Source: Whalleya microplaca (Eukaryota; Ascomycota; Sordariomycetes; Xylariales; Xylariaceae). Taken from it: a stretch of 64,000 bases of DNA. This document shows positions 24,728-35,161 of the stretch, one piece after another; within the stretch, counting starts at the first letter, position 1, and every line of letters begins with the position of its first letter. A program made the translations under genes and the position numbers. Below the pieces are notes generated by a model, which was not told where the DNA came from, ran no database searches, and saw only the letters and a list, made by a program, of their open reading frames with translations. Location: the NCBI GenBank assembly GCA_022497155.1, contig MU385711.1, forward strand, positions 620,001-684,000. Direction: 5' to 3'.

Positions 24728-26419
24728 TCACTTATGCATCTCCGTCAAACTAAACTCCTCCCACGGCACCTCCCCCTCCTCCAAATCCTCCCACCCCTGA
24801 CCCTCCCCTTCCCCCTCCCCATCCTCCCCCGTCCGCGCCACCGAAGCCCACCCCCGAATCAGCGCGCGCCAGTAGCACATCTCGGCCGCCGGGCTGAGGT
24901 ACCCGCCGCCCTCGAAAAGCGCCCGCTGGCGCCGCGCGATCCCCTCCGCCACGTCCGGGTGCGCCTCCAGCCACGCGACGGTGGACTCTAGGTCGCTCCA
25001 GTCCGGCGCCACGAAGACGATGTTTGCTTCTGAGGGGGCGTAGGAGTGCGGCCAGGCGCCGCGGACCCAGGGCGCTGGGTAGGGTGCTAGTGTTGCGCTG
25101 TCGGCGGCGGGTTTCCTCCACGCGTCCCCGTCGGAGCCTGAGTCTGAGCCGGAGTGGGAGGGGTAGTCAGAAGCGGAAAGCGCAGGCAGCGTGTAGCTGA
25201 ACAGCGGCCTCACGAGGTGCGTGACGTGCTGCATCCACGCGATCGGCGGCGTGAGCACCACGCTCGCGCACAGCGTGTGCAGCTGGAAGCGCCCGCTGTA
25301 GCTGATCCCCTCCGTGTGCACCACGTACCGGTAGGCGCAGAAGTCCTCGATCGCGAGCGCGTTGCTCGCGTTGTGGCCCTGCGAGGTCCAGGTCAGGGCT
25401 TCTACGTCTGCCCAGGGTTTCTGCTTTCGGGTGCCGGGTTGGGGTTGGTCTGGCTGGGGTTGAGGGTGAGGTTGGGATTGGGATGGGGTATCGGATAAGG
25501 GGATTTGGGTGTCGATGCGGGTAGCCAGCAACAGGTTCTGCCTCACGCGCCCCGCGCGCGCGGCATTGAAGTGCGCGGTCCCGCGCCACACGGCCTTGGG
25601 GATCTTTTGCCCCCAGGACATCCGGTCCTCGAAGGCCGCGATGGCGGCGCGCGCGCGCGCGAACGAGCCGATGAAGGGAAGCGGCCAGGAGTAGAAGCTG
25701 AAGTGCGGGATCGGGAAGTACCGGTGCTGCTGCCCCCCGGAGGAAGTGTCGGAGTCTGTATTCAGGGACGGGTCCGCCGGCCGCGAGTACGACCACGTCT
25801 GCGCCAGCGGCTCGTCCCCGTGGTTGAAGGCGATGATGGTGTCTGGCAGGGGTGAGGGGGATGTTAGGAGGGCGGCCGCGATCTGGTGCAGGGTTGCGCC
25901 CCGGTGCTGCAGCGTGTCCCGGCTTAGGTCGGATTTGCGCGCGTAGGAGAGGATGGAGAGCTGTAATATGAGATGTGTGTTAATACATGGTTTTATACTC
26001 GAGATGGTGCTCGCAGGTGGAGTTGAGTATAATCTTTATATAGAGATGGGTATGTGTGTACGTGTAAAGAGAAAGTATCTATCCAAACCTACCTTCCCAT
26101 CCCGAATCCTCGCGATCAAGGGACCCATCCCATGCGGATTCCTCTTCAGCGTGAACGGCCCGCGGGCGACTACATCATCGATCTCCTTCGTCAGCCCCGG
26201 GAAGCTGGCGGCGCATTGCGCTTCGGTCAGGAAGCGGTTGTTCAGTAGCTCGGGCGGCAGCTCCCTCGGCTTTTTGCTGCTGTGTCTCGTCTGCGGAAAC
26301 GTGTCCCGCGACGAGTCCGCCGGCATCCGCACGAGGCAGTACAGCGCCAGACACAGCACGCACACGACGACCACCTGTCGTAGCAGCCGCGCGCTCGGGG
26401 TCTGTCTGTGCGTAAGCAT
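24728..26419 (-). CDS. CAP10-type glycosyltransferase (GT90 family), type II membrane protein
   Basis: Two exons, 26419-26093 and 25960-24728, give 519 residues; the 132-bp intron has a GTAGGT donor and a TACAG acceptor. Residues 1-12 are basic and 13-30 form one hydrophobic anchor (VVVVCVLCLALYCLV), so the catalytic part should face the Golgi/ER lumen. CAP10 signatures are PKAVWRGT (about 230-237) and YRYVVHTEGISYSGRF (about 318-333), where the family binds nucleotide sugar; ELLNNRFLTEAQC precedes them. GT90 enzymes include Cryptococcus Cap10/Cxt1 xylosyltransferases and animal POGLUTs; donor and acceptor here are not determined. Two low-complexity inserts (SQPHPQPQP near 270 and a Ser/Asp stretch) lie in the domain. 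The gene is very GC-rich and converges on the ArfGAP gene, with 282 bp between the stops. Confidence 0.88.
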
Positions 26420-28539
26420 CGCGGCGCTCGGTGCCTGTTATCGTCGTTCTGGCCGTGTGGTCGGTTCTCCCATCTCAGGGTTCTCCTTAGTTGGTTGCTT
26501 GTCTGTAAACGTCACGAACTGCGCCGTTGTAGTGTCTGTCATTCGGGTGCTGATATTCGAGCGCGAGTGAGGCCGGTGTCAACGGTACATGGCAATTGAA
26601 CCAGGAGGCGATGTGAGTGGAGGCGGAAGACCATCGTGTCTTGACGGATTTCTGGGTTATGAAAAATCTCGGGGCTCCTGGCTCCGAAGGAAAGATGTCT
26701 CCTCACTTTTCTGTCCTGGACGTTACGACGTTGGATTCCGGGGACTTGGTATAGTGGTTATATTGCTCCGCCAATCAACTTATATGATGGTGGCTACCCT
26801 GGTCATGGAGAATGTTCTCCACCTGTTCATCCTGGATAATGGTTACGATTGCACAAGTTATATCTGATAGTCACGTTTTCAGGGGGTGTATATCAATTGA
26901 GTCCTCTGTATATCAATAACGAAGCAGCCATAGTTGCTAGTGCAGTGATCGGTATTATATCGCACTCACAGCTTCTCATACAATACCCTACTGTGATGAA
27001 TTATACACGCGAAAGGCTTGCAGGAACGACGCTCAGAACCCATTAGCATGCTGTAAACCAATATGAATTATTTACAGATGCTCTCTAGTTCTCACGCGAG
27101 TGTACACACGTCTGATTGTATGCGATACAAATCTTGTGATAATGAGATGCACGCAAGAACCATGCCTGTCTATGTTTCTCGTGGGGTCTTGTCACAGTAC
27201 CCCTATATACCGGAGGCTTCAGGGGATAGGAGCTGAAAGCAAAGCATAAAAGGGAAACTTTTCTAGAACTCTCATAAATTTTAATCTAATGAACAATAGT
27301 AGTAATAAAATGGTAGTTTTTAAATATAAGCAATCCTATGTTGATGTGAACCTTGTTAAGATACGCCCTATAGGGCTGAGGGTGGTACAGGCCTATGTAT
27401 GGCCGATCGCCTATAAATATATTTATAAGGGGCTCTGCCACCTTCCTATAGCTTCACCTTGCACTATCCCAATCGAGTCACTATATTCCTCATTACTTTG
27501 TGCGATATTGACACAAATATCACTCCCAAACACTTTGAAGGGCTAAAAGTAGAAATGCACCGTTGGGCAAGATAACCCCTATCCGAAGGTAAATTTTTTA
27601 GCTATAAAATGTAGCCTATATCAAAATGCGGTTGATTCTGCTGTCAATGTCCAGGTAAACCCATGTACGACCTCAGCAGTCGCTGACCCCAAAGAGTCTC
27701 CTTATTAGGAAGGTAGTTGTCATAATGCACGGCCATAACCTCGCCCAATTCGGCATCTACTTGGCCTTGGGTTCAGTCCATCTCTTTTCAAACTGCCCTA
27801 TGTGTTCCCTTGCTGATTTGACTCTCTCCGCTGAGCTTTTGCCCACCACAGACAACATTTCGGTGATAGTAGGTGGTTCTGAGAGGTAGTGTTGAAGCAT
27901 AGCTGTTGGTCGGGTTTCTTGTCTATTTGATGTGGTATGCATGTCAGCTCGTTGCGTCTCCTTGAGTGGTTTGGGGGCCATTGATGATCCATGTAATGCG
28001 CATTACGGAACGGAACATAGTACAGACATAAGCTTACCTTTTGGCATCGGTAAACGTCGGCGATGGTGGGTTCGAAGCTCGTGACATTTTCAACACGTGT
28101 ATCCAAGTGTATGGGCAATTAAACAAATACTAAGTTTATACTGTATATTAGAGAGCTCGATAGTATAAACCTATAAGTCTATCATTGTGGATTAAGCTCA
28201 ATCTAAATGGAGCAATCACTCATCGCTTATTTATGTACTCTGATTTTGGCAACATCCTCTACAGCATCTCGAATTCTACTAGAAGCGATATTGAGCATTA
28301 TGATGATGATTTGCTACGGTCTGACATATAGAGAATAACGAAAGCTAATTACTGAGAAGAAACGTTTAGCTGAGACTAGTAGTGCGCAGCTGCGCACAAC
28401 GTTATATGCACAATATGATCTTGCATGCACAGCCACAAAATCTCACCACCCTCGCCATTAAACGAAGGTGTCACATACGGGATTGTTTTTTACACCTTAG
28501 CAATTCTTACCAATTAACACCTCAAATGGGTATGTAGCT
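26420..28539. other. Intergenic, AT-rich, with a dispersed repeat
   Basis: About 2.1 kb. The part next to 26420 is the presumed promoter of the GT90 gene. The rest is AT-rich and contains the repeat at 27354-27500 and a 16-bp perfect palindrome (GTGCGCAGCTGCGCAC, 28382-28397). A minus-strand frame at 27757-27981 (74 residues) is of unknown status. Confidence 0.5.
27354..27500 (-). repeat. Dispersed repeat, copy 1
   Basis: The reverse complement of this segment matches 52972-53112 closely over about 145 bp, including an exact run of 24 bases (CTATAGGAAGGTGGCAGAGC plus four more) and a second run through CCACCCTCAGCCCTATAGGG. The similarity stops on both sides. No coding potential and no family recognised. 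Confidence 0.75.
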
Positions 28540-31500
28540 ATGACTTCAAAGGAAGATAATACGAAAGCTCTACAGGAGACACCGAGCCTTGATATTGTAA
28601 CAACGTTCGAGCATGCACCATCATTACCAGCCATTACATTAACGCCTCTATCAACAACTACTGGAATTCGTCGGTCCATTTCAAATTCTAGTTCAAATCC
28701 CGGCTTGACCCGTACCCCTAGTCCTTCTAGCCCTTCTAGCTCTGTTGATACCGCTATTTCAAGTCCATATTCAGGACCCTACCGCCCTTCCGAATCATGG
28801 AGTTCGTTCTACTCTACTTGGAAGGATTCCTATGATGGATCTAGATTGATGCCTCCCCCAGCGTCCTACGCGGCTCGTACCCCGCCGCCAACATTTGAGG
28901 GAACCATCAACTCGACTGAAAAGATTGTATTTGATTCTTTTCAACCTCCCCAGGAACTTAATCGTCTACAGAAAGGATTACCTGATCATGGCAATTCAAC
29001 TCATTCGCCACCCCGAAAGGGGCGGCCGTTCAAGTGTGACATATGTCCACTATCATTCTACAGTAACCATGATCTTGGGAGACACAGGATATTCCATGAA
29101 GATCCCAAGACTTTCTCGTGCTCTGTTTGCCATAGGTACTTTTTTAAGGAAGATTCTTTAAAGGTATGAGCATCATGATGGCTTCCGACTGTGTTTGAGA
29201 TATACTTAATACTAATGAGGACCAGATGCATATGAATAATTGTGAAGAGGGCAAAGAGATGGTCTTTAGAGATGACGGCGACGATGTTCCAATGGCCAGA
29301 GCTGTTACAACCACCCATTCCTGAATATCCCCGCAACCAGCTACCACGTGATTTATGGTTGCCAAGAGGAAATGGCTTGGCAACCAAGTGATTGCCAAGA
29401 GATAATGGCTTGGCAACCAGATGGTTGCCAAGGCCCTAGTGGCTTGGCAATCCAGTCCCAGTTACTAGGAAGCTATTCAGATATAAAAGGACTGTGTTTC
29501 GCCGTCCCTTAGATAGTCTCTCTTTCTGCTAGCCAGCGATCAATCTAAGTATTTTACCTTTCACGCCTTTTGTTATTTCAAATCAAGACCTGTGGTAACG
29601 GCTTCGTTACAAGAGCAATGAAGGCTGTTACGGAGGGGCGTCTTCACCTTCGCGGAGGCAAGGGTCATATAAACAATATACAAACTTCCGTGCTCATGCA
29701 GTCTCTTGGTTTAAGTTTGCCGGAGCACGATCAAACCTGGGAACAGCCTTCAACCCCATCGAGTCCACAAATCAAGACAGAAATTTCAGATCCTCTCAAT
29801 ATAGAGGATACTAGTCTCGCAGGCAAGACGCTGCCAAGACCAAAAAGAGAGGATACTACCTTGCATATAACTCAGAATCACGAAACTCGCCCAACAATCA
29901 AAAGTTTCCTGGACCAGTATAGCTCTGTGAGATACCGCCGACCACATTATACTATCTGATATATCATGCTAACGGTCAAGGATCAAGGAAAACCTCGGGG
30001 AATATGCAGACTTCTACAAACATGAAGATACGTATCTGAACGACTCAAATGCTAAAATGGCACCCGATCGAATGGATTTTCACAGTCATACGCTTTGCGA
30101 ACCAGAGAATGTGGCATCAGATTTGATAGAGTATGATCGAGCAGTGTCCCAAACGCCACAGAGTGATGGTAGTTACGTTGTTATTGGGGAATATGTTGAT
30201 GAGAAGAAAAACCAAATCATTGATGAAGTCGTCATAGCAGTGACGAATTGGCTACGATCAAGGTTCTTGTTAGCTCATCAAGCCACTGGTAATACCGGAG
30301 AAGCCTCGCAGCCTCAAGGTGCGCCCCCGGCGCAACCAGAACAGCGACAATCCTCCAATAACCCTGATCGATCTAAGAAAAGAAAATTGAGAGAAAGGGG
30401 AGGCGATGACAATATGGAAGATGACACTGATGATGACCAAGATCCTTACCATATCGGCACTTCTAAAGCCCAAGGCAAAAGGCGCGAGCTAGCAAAATTG
30501 GCATGTCCGTATTTTAAGTATAACCCTGCTAAATATAAAGAATGGAGGATCTGCCCCGGCCCTGGGTGGCGAGACGTGCACCGAGTCAAGTATATACAGC
30601 TTTGATTCGTTACACAAGCATAGTGAAGCTGACTGAAACACAGAGAACATCTTTACCGGAGGCATCGGCAACCAAGGCACAGGTGTGGCCGCTGCTGGCA
30701 ACCTTTCGATGATGAGCAAGACTATGTCAGCCACCAACGGACCACAGAGCCATGTTCCCTTAAAGAAAAGGAGCCAATTGAAGGCTTCGACGCCAGCCAG
30801 GAAAAGAAACTTAAATCGAGGAAAAAAGTTGGAAAAGACAATGACACGAGCGAGGTCGCAAAGTGGCAAGCGGTCTTTTCCATACTATTTCCCCATGTTC
30901 CAAAGGAAGACATACCAACTCCTTGTAGGTGATCATTCTTGGGAGCTAGTGATAATGCTTACCAGAGTCAACAGTCTACGATTACGATCGGCTTGCAAGC
31001 GTGGGACCGGATTCGCAGAATTACTTGACAGAATGTGAGGAGTACATCCTCCGAGAAGTACCCCCGCGCCTGCGGCAGATTTTACGGCCAGAGCTTGACA
31101 GAGACCTCAACATCATTGAGGAAAGCCTGAAGATAAGAGCAATAGAGTGCGTTTTTCAGAGTCACCTTTTTATTATACCATTTTTCATGAGCTATGTCTA
31201 CTTTTATATTCTCTGTCCTCTTCGTTAAAAACCCCTGGAGGCATAACTTAGAGCTTCTGAAATTGCCTGAAAAGATTTCGAACTAACTCTACATTGCGTG
31301 CAGCTGTGTGAAAACTCTTCTTGAAGACACTTTCCGTGAATTTAGGCAAGTACACCAGCAGAAAACGATACCAGAGACCAAACCCGAGTCTGTGAGCTTA
31401 GCAGAAGAAGCCGGCCCTAGCTCTTCTTCTGGTCCCAGCTCTACACAACCACTAGCAGCGACAATATTACAGGGTTACGATATAGGCTCCTTCGAGCAGA

Positions 31501-31697
31501 ATACCTTTTTGGGGTTTGACAGCGGCCTCGACTTTTTTGATCCGTCTGCGCTGGCCAATCTGGAAGCGTCGTTGGGCGAGGGTGTACATATGGAGGAAAT
31601 CCTGCAGCCAACAAATGAGTGCAGGGAGCAGAGACGGTCTGACTCCGGCTATGATTCTAACATTGCAGACCGTCCAAGTCAGGACTTGTCTGAATGA
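28540..31697 (+). pseudogene. C2H2-type zinc-finger protein gene, split by a solo LTR
   Basis: Exons 28540-29163, 29226-29926 (contains the LTR), 29988-30589, 30644-30924, 30975-31146 and 31304-31697. Exon 1 ends in two fingers: FKCDICPLSF...H-x3-H and FSCSVCHRYFF...H-x3-C, the second completed after splice 1. A later segment has KRRELAKLACPYFKYNP and CPGPGWRDVHRVKEHLYRRH, the cysteine/histidine block typical of fungal uncharacterised C2H2 proteins. At 29303 a solo LTR enters codon by codon and brings a stop at 29322-29324, leaving 240 residues with both N-terminal fingers. Without LTR and one 5-bp duplication, the exons sum to 2460 bp (819 residues) with no stop. Downstream exons show no decay, so the insertion is recent or tolerated. 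Probable DNA-binding regulator; target unknown. Confidence 0.82.
29303..29611 (+). mobile_element. Solo LTR, 309 bp, with 5-bp target duplication
   Basis: The element begins TGTTACAACCACCC and ends GGCTTCGTTACA (TG..CA, with TGTTAC/GTTACA inverted ends). It is flanked by AGAGC at 29298-29302 and 29612-29616. A TATAAAA box is at 29482-29488 and a CACGTG at 29345-29350. The middle holds three hairpin units built from TTGCCAAG and CTTGGCAA. A second copy is at 39070-39322 in the opposite orientation. No internal retrotransposon genes remain, so recombination between two LTRs probably removed them. Confidence 0.93.
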
Positions 31698-32164
31698 TAT
31701 TTTGTACATTACGAAACACGTCACCTCAACTCGAACGGGAATTAGCCATATTAAAGGGATTATGGATACTAATTCTGTTGGATCCGATCCGGCGGGAATG
31801 CGATGATTTCCTATAGTAATTGCGGGACTTGAGAAATTCTTACCCACTCAAATACAATCCCATTATAGTCCTATATGATCAAATGTTGACTTTCTCTTCT
31901 GAGTGGACCCCGGGAAGAGGACTTGTTCACCTCCAGGTTAAGGCGTACACCCGACTCTGTAATCAGCTTCAGGAAGTGTCGTCCCATCCATAATGCTTAT
32001 CAGATGGATATTTTGGAGATGTCAATAGTTTGAAGCTCGCTTTTCGACATAGAAACTATGGGTCCGCACCTAATCCTCACTATTGATATGAATATACACA
32101 CTAAGGCATCATCATCATCCTTTAGATATCGTAAGCGTTGGCGTTTGTCACGTGACAAGAATCA
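31698..32164. other. Intergenic spacer
   Basis: 467 bp between the zinc-finger gene and the CorA-like gene. It probably contains the terminator of the first and the promoter of the second. Nothing else is seen. Confidence 0.5.
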
Positions 32165-34109
32165 ATGCAGCTGATAATCCTGGGACCTGAACATATCATT
32201 TTCAATTTCAAACAAAGCGTAGCCTTATCCCGCATCCCTCTTCCGAATACCTGTATCAAATGGCAGAGGGAAAAAGAAAGTCAGAAAATGGTCGGGAAAG
32301 CAGACAATATAACTCAGGCAAACACCAAGTTGAACTCAGCGTCGGATCATACGAAGAAATCTCTGGAACTTAATATCAGTGTCCTAACTCTATGCGACGA
32401 ACACATAGGCAAGCCCAATGTGTCTAAAATTTCAGACCTTGACAGCCTTGATAAACATATCACCCTGAGTGATACAGGGACTGGTTCCGAAAGGATGTTC
32501 ATCGTTAATGGATTGCACTTTAACTCGGCTCAAGCACTAGCATCGCGACTGGATATTGATCCAGCCTTTTTCGATGCCCACCTCCTGCGGACTAGATATG
32601 TGCCTCTGGACGATCGATGGGATCAGGCGCAGAGCCTTCAGCTCGAATACCCTGATATTGAACAGTTCACAGTGCAGCCAAACGTTCCCCAGACGCAAAG
32701 ATCTGAGGATAGCGTCGCCCTTTCTGAGGTAGTCTTCAACCCGGATCGCAAGGACGAGTATTTCCAATGTCGGTCTAAGGGGTGTTTGAGCGCTTTTATG
32801 ATACCCCTGACCCCATTTGAGCTACTAGGTGATCCTAGAAACTTGAGATGGTTCGCAAAGTTCCAAAGGATGTCTTGGTGGAGGAGTAATTTGGATTCAA
32901 AGAATTGTATGATTCTCCGGTATACCTGCATTCTAACTAGTTCATCATCTAACACACTGATCGCTAGCCATTTTATTAATTGATAGGGACTTACGTGTAA
33001 TTTTAACGGATCAGGGCTTACGCACTCCGTCGCTATATAAGATGAAATGTATTGAGAGTACCTGGAGTCCATTTTTAGACGCAATTCAGCGTGCCAATCA
33101 GGACTCGGATAGCAGGTCAACATCACGGATACATAGCGCGACCTTCAGTGAGAAATTACTTCATCCTTCCCATGAAAAGTCAACAGAAGAGGCTGTTCAG
33201 ACATTTTCGCGGCGTGTCTTGAGCCAGTGGCAACGTTTTGCCTCTTTAGTGTCTGATCCTATCGGCAGCGGCTGGAGTCACTCCGCCTCTGAAGTTTTTA
33301 TGATTGCGGAGGAGTGACTCGAATTTAATGCTTTGTCGTTCAAAGGTATCTAAAAGCAACACTCTTGCTTCGTGGACAGCACTAATATTTGTAAGATACA
33401 AGAGTACCAGAACCTCTCGACTGGAATAGTTGTAGGTCGACGCTTGCGAACAGGAGACAGAAAATGAATGACCATTTCGTATTGCCACATCTGCACGAAA
33501 TTTCCAAAGGAATCGCCGAACTTGTACGTTCTCAGCACTCTTCAGCACAGCTGACGATACCCCCACCGACATCTTCCGAGGATCGCGAAACTCGAAGGTC
33601 TTTGGACCGAATTGCGTATATGGGTGGCCTGCTGTTGCCATTTTCCATCATAGCGGGCTTATTCTCGATGGCACCTGATTTTGGACCGGGTGGCAAAGTG
33701 AGTGGCGTACAGAATTCTTCAAATCTGCGTCTTTCGCCCTCTTTCAAAATCAAGAGTTCCCCAATATGAATAATCAGGAGCGGGAGGGCTCCAAAGATAA
33801 ATCTTATACATATCTAATCTCCGCCAATTACTAAGGAACAGAAAATACTAACCTTAAGTGTTGCAGTGGTTCTTCGCCTACTGGGTGATTTGTATACCCT
33901 CCATGCTCATTGCTCTAGCATTGATCTACGCAGATAGCATCCGGAAAAAGCTTGTCAGCAAAACACATATTGTGCATATGGGAAGATTGGTGTCGACTAG
34001 GTTGCGAATACATAACCCGGAAATTCCGACCCAAGAAGTGAGAGTGGAACTAGGTTGGATTAGAGCCTTAGGCACACTGGTCGGGTATAAACCCAGATGG
34101 GTACACTGA
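32165..34109 (+). pseudogene. CorA-like two-helix membrane protein, one in-frame UGA
   Basis: Exons 32165-32919, 32987-33345, 33411-33697 and 33867-34109. The C-terminal part reads RRSLDRIAYMGGLLLPFSII, then GLFSMAPDFGPGGK (joined across splice 3 to WFFAYWVICIPSMLIALALIYADSIRK), giving two membrane helices. This is the fungal CorA-like Mg2+-transporter-type ending often found in large cytosolic proteins. At 33315-33317 a TGA interrupts ...FMIAEE/LEFNALSFK; family members carry a Trp there by my recollection (AEEWLEFN). The 65-bp intron at 33346-33410 has a proper donor, branch and acceptor and restores frame after it. Alternative: an intron 33314-33453 would skip the stop but also remove LEFNALSFK. 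A second in-frame start at 32288 is possible. Call: recently inactivated gene, or readthrough, or a longer intron. Transport has not been shown for such proteins. Confidence 0.65.
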
Positions 34110-35161
34110 ATCAGTTTTTCCAAAACAATAGAGCTGTAATTAGAATGCCTCTGCTAGGGAGATGTTGCTTGATACAGCGTACTTTCATATTTTTCTGATT
34201 TTTATCAAATACATGTCAATCTCCTAAATACAAGTATATTTAGGTGCTTTCCCGGGTCAAATTATGTGACGATAATCTCTTGTATGTGAGCATCACTTAT
34301 ACATGATTGGTTGATTCAGTACTTGCACCTTCTATGAAAAGCACTATAGGCAATATCTCCGTTTAATTGACCATCAGTGAACAGATATAAATAGTCGGAG
34401 GTATTCATTCTCTTCATCTGACCTATTCAATAGGGAAATTCGGCCTGTAGTGCCAGATAGCGCTCTTAACCTTAAAGTGATAATCATGTAACTTGTAATA
34501 GCCTAGGTAAACTGTTCATCGCTGATACCCTCCGTTTATATTGTGTTTGTGTGCTATTCCAGGTAGTCGGGTTATGTACCTAGGTATCTCCCCGCCATAC
34601 TGAATGGACAACACTTTATATAACTACCTTTTCGGCTGTTGTTAAATGACATGATAAATAAGCCTATCTGTGCTGCTACCTGTGACCCGTGCGTGAGATT
34701 GTGTGACTTCTTATGCCAAGGAAAACGTCATTGTTTGTCACTTGCGTGGCAGGCTGTGCGAGCATGTCCTTCGACTGGGCAATCTAAATTCTGTGAATGA
34801 TTGAGACCAGATGAATTGGCAGGCTCTGTGGCAAATTACCTAGTCACTGCCTATCTCTGCCCTATGACTAAGTAAAGCATTGCCTTGAAGGTGTCCCTTC
34901 TTGTTTTGTTTCCCTTACAATCACCTTGCCTACCACCCTCTGCCATTCTGTCTGTCACCTTGTCTGTTGCCCTCATGTTGATTGACTTCCTACATATCAC
35001 AATGCGACAAATCTAATTCTTCTCGACGCGTCACAGCATAGCCAATATCTAGTAGTAGCTCTTATTATTCAAAGCTATTAACAGTCATCGCGCGCATATT
35101 ATATTCCAGCACCCAATCTCACTTCACTCTCACCCTTCTCCGGTGGTCAGCCTTACAGATA
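34110..35161. other. Promoter region of the Ca2+-ATPase gene
   Basis: About 1 kb without a gene. It contains a direct repeat of a TGGCAGGCTSTG motif at about 34747-34758 and 34817-34828; its GGCTGTG core resembles calcineurin/Crz1-type elements. The last 250 bases are pyrimidine-rich, as in many fungal promoters. Confidence 0.45.

Noticed and set aside
28055..28085. GTGGGTTCGAAGCTC, resembling a T-loop
   Set aside because: Stem bases are not complementary and no D- or anticodon arm precedes it.
27757..28118. Minus-strand frames with a GTAAGC donor that could be joined via an AAG acceptor into about 90 residues
   Set aside because: No recognisable domain, weak acceptor and AT-rich context.
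33315..33317. RIP as cause of the TGA in the CorA-like gene
   Set aside because: TGG to TGA is a change at CpC on the opposite strand, not the preferred CpA context, so RIP is not supported.
33246..33641. Minus-strand 131-residue frame over the CorA-like gene
   Set aside because: Antisense shadow without motif.
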